This document shows, in pieces, positions 55,206 through 63,277 of a stretch of 64,000 nucleotides of DNA. Made by a program: the position numbers and the translations under genes. The DNA lies in NCBI RefSeq assembly GCF_003402415.2, contig NZ_AP036014.1:1612001-1676000 (forward strand), given 5' to 3'. The notes beneath the pieces were generated by a model. It saw only the letters and a list, made by a program, of their open reading frames with translations. It had not been told where the DNA came from and searched no databases. Position 1 is the stretch's first letter. Every line of letters begins with the position of its first letter. This stretch comes from Cupidesulfovibrio sp000226255. GTDB taxonomy: Bacteria > Desulfobacterota > Desulfovibrionia > Desulfovibrionales > Desulfovibrionaceae.

Positions 55206-55625
55206 TCAGGTCGTGAGCGCGGGCGGTGGCAGGGTGCAGGCCAGGCAGGGGGCAAGCCCTTCGCCAAGCACGGCAAAGGGCGATACCGGCCAGGGGAACA
55301 GGCCATCGGCCCGTTCCAGGGCGAAGCGCTCCACCTCTTCGAACCACTGGCGGAACGAGGCGCGCAACGCCTCGCCGTGTGGGGTCAGGCGGCATCCGTC
55401 GCGCTTGTGCCCTGCTGCTTCCACCAGGGCAACGCCGAGGGCGCGTTCCGTCGCGCGCAGCTTGCACCACGCGGCGCGGTACGACATGCCCATGGCCTGT
55501 GCCGCCTTGCGGAGCGAGCCATGCCGTTCGATCATGTCCAGCAGGTGTACCCGGCCCAGGCCGAAGACCATGGAATCGTCGTTTTCCAGCCACAGGTGCA
55601 GCCGGACCGTGGCATTTCGGGACAT
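55206..55625 (-). CDS. ModE-type N-terminal DNA-binding protein (no TOBE domains)
   Basis: A 139-residue protein with the LysR-like winged helix of ModE: GLGRVHLLDMIERHGSLRKAAQAMGMSYRAAWCKLRATERALG. Then GCRLTPHGEALRASF continues the fold. ModE in E. coli has two C-terminal molybdate-binding TOBE domains; here the protein stops after about 40 further residues (LFPWPVSPFAVLGEG...). It could sense metal differently or act with a partner. Its position next to a Mo/W-dependent formate dehydrogenase suggests it regulates that operon. Confidence 0.82.
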   Translation of the reverse strand: MSRNATVRLHLWLENDDSMVFGLGRVHLLDMIERHGSLRKAAQAMGMSYRAAWCKLRATERALGVALVEAAGHKRDGCRLTPHGEALRASFRQWFEEVERFALERADGLFPWPVSPFAVLGEGLAPCLACTLPPPALTT

Positions 55626-56035
55626 GCGTCTACCTCCTTTGCCCGCGCGCGGGCGAGCCGCTGCGCCCCGGCCTTGCCGTCCGGAAGGTGGCGTCCGGGA
55701 AAACCGGGGCAGGATGATGCCGCAATCCTACGGTGGCGCGGGGCAGGCTTCAAACGGCAGGCAGGGGGCAACGCAACGGTCTGGCAGTATGGCACGGCAG
55801 GCACGCGGCACAAGGGGGCTGCATGGCCGGGAGACTGCCGGGCCATGCGGCACTGGGCCTAGCGGGGCGTGTGAGGGGCGGGGGCGAGGTGTGCGGGCGT
55901 TCTCAGGAAGCGGAATGGCCCGTTTCATCACGAATGATGACAAAGGCGTGGCATCCGGTGCATAGACAAGGCCGATACGGCCACCTGGGCGATTTCATGC
56001 CATGGACGCGCCGCAACGGGGCAGGAAGCAAGCAA
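55626..56035 (+). other. Intergenic region between the ModE-like and transposase-derived genes
   Basis: About 400 bases; the minus-strand regulator begins at one side and the plus-strand gene at the other. Open frames run through it (including an upstream extension of the transposase-like frame to 55733), but their composition looks non-coding. No clear promoter could be picked out. Confidence 0.4.
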
Positions 56036-56872
56036 GTGGATATACTTGCCTTCAATGACTTGGTTTCTTCGGAAACCAGAGCACGCCGCTACATTTTGGG
56101 ATTCTGCTGGAAAAACCATCAGCGATTCTGTCCCAAATGCCGCGAACGCAAGCTGTACCCCGTGGACGGCGGCGACAGGCGGCGCTGCGCCCGCTGCGGG
56201 TACACCTTTCACGATTTCAGCCGCCGCTTCCTGAACGGATGTGCGTTCGACGCCCGGCGCTGGCTGTGGTTCCTGAAGCTGTTCGAGTTGGGCGTGGCCC
56301 CGGCGGACATGGCGGCACAACTGGGCGTTGCCTATGCCACGGTGCTGAAGGCGCAGGACATTGCCCGCAGGGCGGTGCTGGCGCAGGCGCTGGACGCCCC
56401 GGCGTTGTACCGGGCGGGGATATGGCCTGGCCCCGGCGCGCCCCGCCCCAAGGAGAGCGCGGCGGATTCCCCGGTGTTCGGCATCATCGACCTGAACGGC
56501 ATGGTGGTGTGCGACGTGTTGTCGGAGATCACGCCCAATACCCTGCTGTCGTTCAAGCTCAATTTCGGCCTGCGCACGGCGGCGCTGGGGCGCGTGGTGT
56601 ATACAGCGCCGTATCGGCAGTACCGAGCCCTGCTCTGTTGCGGGGAATCGTTGTGGCCCAGCCGTCTGGTGCGGCACGACGACAGAAAGCTGGCCGCCGA
56701 GGCTGCGGGGTTCTGGGGTTTTGCCCGGCAGCGGCTGGCGCGGCTGCGCGGCGTGACCCCGGCCCAGTTTCCCCTGCATCTCAAGGAGCTGGAATTGCGC
56801 TACAACCAGCGCGAGGGAGGCCTGTTCGAGTTGCTGGTACGGGCCGTGTGCGGCTTTGTGCCAGATGGCTGA
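56036..56872 (+). CDS. IS1595/ISXO2-type transposase homologue lacking the catalytic residues
   Basis: 278 residues from GTG 56036 (AGGA upstream); ATGs at 55997 and 55934 are alternatives. N-terminal zinc ribbon: FCPKCRERKLYP and RRCARCGYTF. A helical section precedes the RNase-H-like part: SPVFGIIDLNGMVVCDVL, then VVYTAPYRQYRALL where active IS1595 enzymes have a T-D-G-x-x-x-Y motif, then GFWGFARQRLARLRG where they have E before FW. The first DE motif is also absent (replaced by ALYRAGIWPGPG). No inverted repeats or target duplication were seen. It appears to be domesticated, perhaps a DNA-binding regulator. Confidence 0.75.
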   Translation: MDILAFNDLVSSETRARRYILGFCWKNHQRFCPKCRERKLYPVDGGDRRRCARCGYTFHDFSRRFLNGCAFDARRWLWFLKLFELGVAPADMAAQLGVAYATVLKAQDIARRAVLAQALDAPALYRAGIWPGPGAPRPKESAADSPVFGIIDLNGMVVCDVLSEITPNTLLSFKLNFGLRTAALGRVVYTAPYRQYRALLCCGESLWPSRLVRHDDRKLAAEAAGFWGFARQRLARLRGVTPAQFPLHLKELELRYNQREGGLFELLVRAVCGFVPDG

Positions 56873-56943
56873 CGCCCGGCAGCGCATGCGCCCATCGGTG
56901 ATGGGCCGTCGCTCCGTTTGGCCGCCACGGCCAGCCCGCGCTC

Positions 56944-58563
56944 CTATTCCGTGGTCACCGGCTGTCCGTCCACCCATGTGCCCAGCACGGCAATGTCCGC
57001 GACGGCGGCCACGTCCGCCGGGGTATCCGGCACATCCAGCGGGTCGTGGCCCAGCAGCACCAGGTCGGCCAGCATGCCGGGGGCCAGGCGGCCCTTGTCC
57101 CACTCCTCGAAGGCGGAGAACGCGGCCTCGACGGTGAACATGCGCAGGGCCTCGGCCATGGTGGCCGCCTGTTCGGGGAAGGGATGGTTGACAGCGGCGG
57201 CCATGCCGCGCAGCGGGGCGTAGTTGGTCACCGGGCTGTCGGAGCCGCCGCACACCCGCACCCCGGCGTCCAGGATGGCGCGGTAGGGGTGCAGGCGGCG
57301 CACCCGGTGCGGGCCGAACAGCGAGGTGCAGTGGGCCAGCCGGTGCCCGGCGATGAACGATTCCACGAACGCGGGCTGCATGGAGGCCACCACCCCGGCG
57401 GCGGCCATGCGGTCTATCTGGTCCCACGTGGGCAGTTCGAAATGCTCGATGCGGTGGCGGCAGTCGATGCGCGGCTCCAGCCGCTGGGCGCGCTCGATGG
57501 CGCGCAGCACCTGGTCGATGGCCCGTTCCGACTCGCAGTGCACGGCCACCTGCAACCCGCGCGCGTGGGCCTGCAGCACGAAGTCGTCCATTTCCTGCTG
57601 GGTGTACAGCAGGGTGCCGTCGTTGTCCGGCTCGTCGCTGTAGGGCTCGAACAGCGCGGCGGTGCGCGCGTCCAGTTCGCCGTCGGCGCAGATGCACCCG
57701 CCCACGCGCGGCAGGGCCAGTTGCTCCACCTCGGCAAGGTCCATGCTCTGGTTCCAGCACACCACGCGCAGCGGCAGGCGCGCCGCATTGTCCAGCAGCA
57801 CCGGCGAGCAGCCGGGGGTCAGTTCACCCCCTTCCATGGAATGCGCGGTGGTGATGCCCACCCGCAGCGCCGAGCGGGCGGCCACCAGGGCGGCGGCGTC
57901 CAGGTGGCTGCGCTCCATGGAGCGCAGCATGGCCGGGAAGACCCAGGTGAGAATGCCGGGGTCGCGCACCAGCCCCGTGAACGGGGCGTTGCCGCGCCCG
58001 CCCTCGGTGTCCGCGCCGGGCAGCCCGCGCGGCACGGCCAGTTGCTTAAGCGCCAGCGAATTCATGATGCAGCGGTGGCAGGTGGCGTGCATCAGCAGCA
58101 CGGCCCGGCCGGGAGCGGCGGCGTCCAGTTCCTGCCGCGTGGGCATGCGCCGCTCGGCCAGGTCCAGTTCCTCCAGCCGGAACCCGCGCACGAAGCCGCC
58201 GGGGGGCAGGGCGCGCGCGGCGTCGGCCACCATGTCCAGCACGTCGCCCAGGGTTTCGGCCACGGAAAGGTCCATGCCCAGGTCCATGATGCCGGTGAGC
58301 AGCAGGTGCGAATGGCAGTCGATGAAGCCGGGCAGCACCGTCGCCCCGCCAAGGTCGGTGCGGATGAACCCCCGGTCGGCGAAGGGGGCCAGTTCCGCCG
58401 CGCGGCCGACGGCCACGATGCGCCCCCCCTCCACGGCCATGGCGTCCGGCAGGTCGGCCCCGTGCAGGCTGGCGGGGGGCAGCGGGTCGCGGAACCGGGC
58501 GTTGACGAGCAGGCGTGCTTCCGCGTGGGTGCGCCCGCCATCCGGCGGGGTTGCGTCGGCCAT
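56944..58563 (-). CDS. Amidohydrolase family protein (YtcJ-like)
   Basis: 539 residues from ATG 58563, with GGGAGG seven bases upstream and only two bases after the stop of the preceding nitrilase gene. Metal-dependent amidohydrolase signatures: VLPGFIDCHSHLLLTG (HxH), CESERAIDQV, HRIEHFE and GGSDSPVTNYAPL (Asp). YtcJ/YMR-like members hydrolyse cyclic amides or N-acyl/N-formimino compounds; the substrate here is unknown. Tight coupling to an N-carbamoylputrescine-amidase-like gene points to amide or amine catabolism. Confidence 0.9.
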   Translation of the reverse strand: MADATPPDGGRTHAEARLLVNARFRDPLPPASLHGADLPDAMAVEGGRIVAVGRAAELAPFADRGFIRTDLGGATVLPGFIDCHSHLLLTGIMDLGMDLSVAETLGDVLDMVADAARALPPGGFVRGFRLEELDLAERRMPTRQELDAAAPGRAVLLMHATCHRCIMNSLALKQLAVPRGLPGADTEGGRGNAPFTGLVRDPGILTWVFPAMLRSMERSHLDAAALVAARSALRVGITTAHSMEGGELTPGCSPVLLDNAARLPLRVVCWNQSMDLAEVEQLALPRVGGCICADGELDARTAALFEPYSDEPDNDGTLLYTQQEMDDFVLQAHARGLQVAVHCESERAIDQVLRAIERAQRLEPRIDCRHRIEHFELPTWDQIDRMAAAGVVASMQPAFVESFIAGHRLAHCTSLFGPHRVRRLHPYRAILDAGVRVCGGSDSPVTNYAPLRGMAAAVNHPFPEQAATMAEALRMFTVEAAFSAFEEWDKGRLAPGMLADLVLLGHDPLDVPDTPADVAAVADIAVLGTWVDGQPVTTE

Positions 58564-58565
58564 TG

Positions 58566-59507
58566 TTATGCCTCCCCGCCGCAGTTGCAGCCATCGCCGC
58601 ACCCGCATCCACCATGTTCGTCCTCTTCGCCGGGCATGCCGTCCAGCCCGTCGAAGGTCAGCAGCGGGTGGTACAGGTCGGGCCTGCGGTCGCGGAACAG
58701 GCCCCACCCGGCGCGCTGCACTCGGATGGCCTCGAAGTCGAAGGCCGCCGTCAGCACGCCTTCTTCGGCGCGTCCGGCCTGCCGGACCAGTTCGCCCTGC
58801 GGCCCGGCGATGAACGACGAGCCATAGAAGGTCATGGAAAAGCCCTGTCCGAACTCCTCGCCCACCCGGTTGGACGCCACCAGCGGCATCATGTTGGCGG
58901 CGGCGTGCCCCTGCATGGTGCGCATCCAGTGGCCGGACGAATCGCACGACGGGTCGGCGGGCTCGGTGCCGATGGCCGTGGGGTAGAGCAGCACGTCGGC
59001 CCCCAGCAACGCCATGGACCGGGCGCACTCCGGAAACCACTGGTCCCAGCATACGCCCGCGCCCACCGTGCCGTAACGGGTGCGCCAGACGCGAAACCCG
59101 GTGTCTCCGGGGGTGAAGTAGTATTTCTCTTCGTAGCCCGGCCCCTGCGGAATGTGCGACTTGCGGTACAGCCCCAGCACCTTGCCGTCGGCGTCGATCA
59201 TGGCCAGCGAGTTGTAGTAGGCCTGGTTGGAGCGCTCGAAGAAGCTCACCGGAATGACCACGCCAAGCTCGGCGGCCAGGGCCGACATGTGGCGCACGGC
59301 CGGGCTTTCGTCCAGCGTGCGGGCCAGCGCGAAATGCCGGGGCAGTTCGTCCTTGCAGAAGTACGGGCCGGAGAACAGTTCCTGCGGCAGCACGATATGC
59401 GCGCCAAGGGCGGCGGCCTCGCGCACCAGTTCGCAGGCGCGGTCGATGTTGCGGGATTCGTTGTCGGTGCAGGCCATCTGGGTGGCGGCGACGATGACTT
59501 CGGCCAT
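58566..59507 (-). CDS. aguB: Carbon-nitrogen hydrolase, N-carbamoylputrescine amidase-like, with Cys-rich tail
   Basis: 313 residues from ATG 59507 (GGAGG before it). The nitrilase triad is visible: Glu in VLPQELFSGPYF, Lys in YRKSHIPQGPGY and Cys in VGAGVCWDQWFPECAR. EEKYYFTPGDTGF and the overall form match AguB enzymes, which release CO2 and ammonia from N-carbamoylputrescine to give putrescine. The last ~20 residues (EHGGCGCGDGCNCGG) are rich in Cys and Gly and are not part of the family, possibly a metal-binding addition. It is cotranscribed with the amidohydrolase. Confidence 0.9.
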   Translation of the reverse strand: MAEVIVAATQMACTDNESRNIDRACELVREAAALGAHIVLPQELFSGPYFCKDELPRHFALARTLDESPAVRHMSALAAELGVVIPVSFFERSNQAYYNSLAMIDADGKVLGLYRKSHIPQGPGYEEKYYFTPGDTGFRVWRTRYGTVGAGVCWDQWFPECARSMALLGADVLLYPTAIGTEPADPSCDSSGHWMRTMQGHAAANMMPLVASNRVGEEFGQGFSMTFYGSSFIAGPQGELVRQAGRAEEGVLTAAFDFEAIRVQRAGWGLFRDRRPDLYHPLLTFDGLDGMPGEEDEHGGCGCGDGCNCGGEA

Positions 59508-59952
59508 GCGATCCTCCGGCGGTGTCGGGCGCGGTGTGTGGTGTGTGGCGGTGTGTCCCGGCGGGAAGGTGAATCCGCACCCACTCGCGTGGGGAAGGGC
59601 GGGCGTGCCGGACGTGACGGCCCGAACCTAGACCCGCGCCACCTCGGCTTCAAATGAAAATTTCATGGGACAAAGGGGGAAAAGGGCCGGAATCTGCCCC
59701 AAAGGTTGGGGCATGTTGCCGAAATGAAAGAATGTATGTCTGTTTACAATTTTCGTAATTCACAGTGCTTTTTTGGGGGGTAGAACGCAAGCCGCGTCGT
59801 TGCCGGTTTGACGAGGGGTGCGCTAGAAGCAGGATGCGGCGCGGCGGTGCGCCGTGCCGGTCCCTGGCAACCACCCCCCGCCGCCGTGAAAAGCCCGCAC
59901 CCGCCGGATGTCGCGTTTGCCGCGCCAGCTTTCATCCATGCCCGGAGCAGCC
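59508..59952. other. Divergent intergenic region between the amidase operon and the sigma-54 activator
   Basis: 445 bases holding the starts of two divergent transcripts. An AT-rich stretch at 59640-59780 probably contains promoters. A short inverted repeat TTAC-N7-GTAA lies near 59743-59757. No GG-N10-GC sigma-54 promoter and no copy of the TGATTC-N6-GAATCA site found at 61.7 kb was seen here. Confidence 0.45.
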
Positions 59953-61455
59953 ATGACCAGACCATCCCGTACTAGTGACAGGGGCGTCGCCGCCGAATCC
60001 GCTTCCGCCGAGGCCTCGTCCGCCCCCGAACTGGCCGCCTGCCGGGACGAGGTGCGCCGCCTGCGCGCGGCCTTCGATTTCGCCAGTGACGGCATCTGGA
60101 TCACGGCGGGCGACGGCACCGTGCTGGACGTGAACAAGACCTCGTTGGCGCTCAACCGCATCCGCGCGGAAGAAGTGCTGGGGCTGGACGTGCGGGCCAT
60201 CGTGGAACTGGGCATCGTGGACCGCTCGGCCAGCATCGAGGTGCTGCAACACCGGCGGCAGGTGGGCTTCGTGCAGCAGGCGGGCCGCACCGGGCGGCAC
60301 CTGTTTGTCACCGGCATTCCCGTGTTCGACGAGGCCGGTGAAATTTCCTTGGTGGTGGTGCACGAGCGCGACGTGACCGACCTGCGCAACATGCGCGACA
60401 CCATGGAGGAAACCCGCCGCGCCTTCCGCAAGGCAGAAGAGGAACTGACCGAACTCAAGCTGCTGGAACTGGCGGACCGGGACATCGTGGCGGAAAGCAA
60501 GGAGATGCGCCAGGTGCTGTCCATCTGCCTGAAGCTGGCCCGGCTGGATGCGCCCGAGGTGCTCATCCTGGGCGAATCGGGCACCGGCAAGGGGCTGCTG
60601 GCCAAGTTTCTGCACCGGCACGGGCCGCGCGCCGAGGGGCCGTTCATCCAGGTGAACTGCGCCGCGCTGCCGCCCGCGTTGTTCGAGGCCGAACTGTTCG
60701 GCTACGAGCGCGGGGCCTTCAGCGGCGCGCAAGAGGCGCGGGCCGGGCTGCTGGAACTGGCGCGCGGCGGCACCTTCTTTCTGGACGAGGTGGGCGACAT
60801 GCCCCAGGAAGTGCAGGCCAAATTGCTGAAATGCCTGGACGAGCGTGAATATTACCCGCTTGGCGGACGCGAACCGCGCTCCGTGGACTGCACCATCGTC
60901 ACCGCCACCAACCGCGACCTGGAACGGGAAGCCGCCGGGCGTCGTTTTCGGCAGGACCTGTACTACCGCCTGTCCACCTACGTGGTGCGCATCCCCCCGC
61001 TGCGCGAACGGCCGGAGGACATGCTGGCCCTGGCCCAGCGCGAACTGGACCGCCTGAACGGCGAATTCCGCACCAGCAAGCGGCTGACCCCGGTTTCCAT
61101 GAGCCTGCTGCAGGCGCATCCCTTCCCCGGCAATGTGCGCGAACTGTCCAACCTGCTCAAGAAGGCCGTGGTCATTGCCGAGGGGGACCAACTGGACGCG
61201 GTGCTGGCCGAAACGCTGGGCGCCCGGCCGTCCTTCGCAGGGGCCGCCGGGGGCGCGGTTGGGCTGGAGGAGGAGCTGGCGGCGGTGGAGCGGGAACTGC
61301 TGCTCAAGGCCGCCGCGCGTTGCCGTACCACCCGGCAGATGGCGGAATACCTGGGCGTCAGCCAGCCCACGGTGGTGCGCAAGATGGCCCGCCACGGCGT
61401 GCGTCTGCCGGAGCGCGGAAAGGAAAGGCCCGGAGTGCGAGTTGGTCGGAAATGA
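59953..61455 (+). CDS. PAS-domain sigma-54-dependent transcriptional activator
   Basis: 500 residues from ATG 59953 (GGAG-CAGCC). Domains: PAS 36-145 (FDFASDGIWITAGDGTVLDV, VHERDVTDL), coiled linker 145-180, and an AAA+ domain ~180-410. Walker A is GESGTGKG 207-214, the sigma-54 contact loop GAFSGA 254-259 (Ser in place of the common Thr) and Walker B FFLDEVGD 275-282. A C-terminal HTH (458-483, RQMAEYLGVSQPTVVRKM) of the TyrR-like type binds DNA. The gene faces an aminotransferase with a sigma-54 promoter and two palindromes, its likely target. The signal sensed by PAS is unknown. Confidence 0.95.
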   Translation: MTRPSRTSDRGVAAESASAEASSAPELAACRDEVRRLRAAFDFASDGIWITAGDGTVLDVNKTSLALNRIRAEEVLGLDVRAIVELGIVDRSASIEVLQHRRQVGFVQQAGRTGRHLFVTGIPVFDEAGEISLVVVHERDVTDLRNMRDTMEETRRAFRKAEEELTELKLLELADRDIVAESKEMRQVLSICLKLARLDAPEVLILGESGTGKGLLAKFLHRHGPRAEGPFIQVNCAALPPALFEAELFGYERGAFSGAQEARAGLLELARGGTFFLDEVGDMPQEVQAKLLKCLDEREYYPLGGREPRSVDCTIVTATNRDLEREAAGRRFRQDLYYRLSTYVVRIPPLRERPEDMLALAQRELDRLNGEFRTSKRLTPVSMSLLQAHPFPGNVRELSNLLKKAVVIAEGDQLDAVLAETLGARPSFAGAAGGAVGLEEELAAVERELLLKAAARCRTTRQMAEYLGVSQPTVVRKMARHGVRLPERGKERPGVRVGRK

Positions 61456-61484
61456 CGATTTTGTTTATTTTGAGCTATCCATAA

Positions 61485-61511
61485 CATGCTGAAAAAACAT
61501 GCGTCAGCATG
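61485..61511 (+). repeat. Stem-loop after the activator gene
   Basis: CATGCTGA and TCAGCATG form 8-base arms 30 bases after the stop. There is no T-run, so it is a weak terminator candidate. Confidence 0.45.
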
Positions 61512-61737
61512 GTGTGCTTTGCAGGCGTAGGAGCCCATGCCATGCAGAAGCGTGAATTTGCCAAGCCAAGCCTTCAAAAGGAACATTTTTGTAATTTTAA
61601 AAATATACATGGTAACACTCTAAAATAAAACATTTTATCTTCACAGTTTCAAGTTTTTGAGCGTCACTGCTTGTCTCTGCTGCGGTAAAGGGCACGGCAC
61701 TATTTTAGAAAATTACGTTTATGTAACCGTGTTGTTT

Positions 61738-61755
61738 TGATTCAATAGGGAATCA
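61738..61755 (+). promoter_or_regulatory. Upstream activator site 1 (TGATTC-N6-GAATCA)
   Basis: A perfect 6-base-arm inverted repeat with AATAGG between the arms, 122 bases upstream of the -24 element. It has the same arms as site 2 and nearly the same flanks (TTGATTCAATA...GAATCAT). Confidence 0.75.
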
Positions 61756-61794
61756 TTATAATATCATGTAAGATAGCTATATTATGTGCGTTAT

Positions 61795-61812
61795 TGATTC
61801 AATATAGAATCA
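61795..61812 (+). promoter_or_regulatory. Upstream activator site 2 (TGATTC-N6-GAATCA)
   Basis: A second copy with AATATA as spacer, 57 bases downstream of site 1 and about 65 upstream of the promoter. Paired dyads at this distance are usual for sigma-54 activators. Confidence 0.75.
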
Positions 61813-61874
61813 TAACGGTTTTGATCCTTGTGGTGCTTCTCTGCAAAAGTATAAAATATAAAGATATTTTTCTG

Positions 61875-61891
61875 TTGGCCCGCTGCTTGCT
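61875..61891 (+). promoter_or_regulatory. Sigma-54 promoter of the aminotransferase operon
   Basis: TTGGCCCG-CTGC-TTGCT places GG (61877-61878) and GC (61889-61890) exactly ten bases apart, matching YTGGCACG-N4-TTGCW except for one base. Transcription would begin near 61902, so ATG 61955 is a better start than ATG 61910. Confidence 0.8.
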
Positions 61892-61954
61892 TTTACGCAG
61901 TCATCCCCCTTGCGCTGGCGGGGGGGCAATTCTGCGAAACAGGCGGCACCATCC

Positions 61955-63277
61955 ATGTCCACTTCCTCTTCTCTCCTGGAGCGTCGTCGCACCGCCGTCC
62001 CGCGTGGGGTCGGGAACCTCTGCGACTGTTTCGCCGCATCCGCTTCGGGTGCGGTTATCCGCGACGTTGAAGGTCGCGAATACATCGATTTCGTCGGCGG
62101 CATCGGCGTCAACAACGTGGGGCATTGCCACCCGGACGTGGTGGCCGCCGTGCGCGACCAGGCCGGAAAGCTGCTGCACTCCTGCTTTCACATCGCCATG
62201 TACGAGCCGTACGTGGCCCTTGCCGAGCGCCTTGCCGCGCTGACCCCCGGCGACTTCCCCAAGAAGACCCTGTTCCTGAACAGCGGCGCCGAGGCCGTGG
62301 AAAACGCCGTCAAGATCGCCCGGCGCGCCACGGGGCGGCAGGGCGTCATCGCCTTCGAGACCGGCTTCCACGGCCGCACCCTGCTGGCCATGAGCCTGAC
62401 CAGCAAGGTCAACAACTACAAGCGCGGCTTCGGTCCCTTCGCCCCCGAAGTGTACCGCATGCCCTACGCCTACTGTTACCGCTGCCCCATGGGTCGCACC
62501 CACCCCGAATGCGGGCTGGCCTGCGCCGAACACCTGGAAAGCTTCTTCATCGACCACGTGGCCCCGGACCAGGTGGCCTGCATGATCGTGGAACCGCTGA
62601 CCGGAGAGGGCGGCTTCATCGTTCCCCCGCCCGGCTACTTCAAGCGGCTCATGGAACTCTGCCACAAGCATGGCATCGTCTTCATTTCCGATGAAATCCA
62701 GACCGGCGTCGGCCGCACCGGCACCATGTTCGCCATGGAGCAGCACGGCGTGGCGGCGGACATCACCCTGGTGGCCAAGAGCCTTGGCGGCGGCATGCCC
62801 ATTTCCGCCGTGGTGGGCCGGGCAGAGCTGATGGATGCCCCCGATCCCGGCGGCCTTGGCGGCACCTATGGCGGCAACCCGGTGTCCTGCGCCGCGGGCC
62901 TGGCCGTATTGGACGTGTTCGAGAAGGAACGGTTGCTGGAAAGGGGCCGCGCCCTTGGGGATTCGCTGCGGGCCATCTTCACCGCGTGGGCGGGCGAGAT
63001 GGACTGCATTGGCGACATTCGCGGCCTTGGCCCCATGCTGGCGCTGGAACTGGTGCGTGACCGCGCCACCCGCGAGCCCGCCGGGGCGGAGACCAAGGCC
63101 ATCGTGGCGCGTTGCCTGGAAAAGGGCTTGCTCATCCTTTCCTGCGGCCACCACGGAAACGTGCTGCGCATGCTGATGCCGCTGGTCATCGGCGACGATG
63201 AACTGGCGCGCGGCCTCGCCATCCTGCGCGACGCCCTGGCCGAAACCTTCGGCGGCAAGGGCCAGGGGGCCGCATGA
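61955..63277 (+). CDS. gabT: Class III aminotransferase (4-aminobutyrate/polyamine type)
   Basis: 440 residues from ATG 61955. PLP fold-type I, class III features: FVGGIGVNNVGHCHPDVV, LFLNSGAEAVENAVKIAR, ETGFHGRTLLAMSLT, IVEPLTGEGGFIVPP, FISDEIQTGVGRTGTMFAMEQ and the Schiff-base Lys in TLVAKSLGGGMPISAVV. It transfers the amino group of GABA (or putrescine/another omega-amine) to 2-oxoglutarate or pyruvate. A Cys-rich insertion (YAYCYRCPMGRTHPECGLACAEH) is as in related Desulfovibrio/Firmicute GabT proteins. Its stop overlaps the dehydrogenase ATG. Confidence 0.93.
   Translation: MSTSSSLLERRRTAVPRGVGNLCDCFAASASGAVIRDVEGREYIDFVGGIGVNNVGHCHPDVVAAVRDQAGKLLHSCFHIAMYEPYVALAERLAALTPGDFPKKTLFLNSGAEAVENAVKIARRATGRQGVIAFETGFHGRTLLAMSLTSKVNNYKRGFGPFAPEVYRMPYAYCYRCPMGRTHPECGLACAEHLESFFIDHVAPDQVACMIVEPLTGEGGFIVPPPGYFKRLMELCHKHGIVFISDEIQTGVGRTGTMFAMEQHGVAADITLVAKSLGGGMPISAVVGRAELMDAPDPGGLGGTYGGNPVSCAAGLAVLDVFEKERLLERGRALGDSLRAIFTAWAGEMDCIGDIRGLGPMLALELVRDRATREPAGAETKAIVARCLEKGLLILSCGHHGNVLRMLMPLVIGDDELARGLAILRDALAETFGGKGQGAA

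Noticed and set aside
54745..55593. Upstream extension of the fdhA frame by about 280 codons
   Set aside because: The extension runs through a terminator and an AT-rich promoter region; the Tat signal and AAGGAGG at 54744 fix the start.
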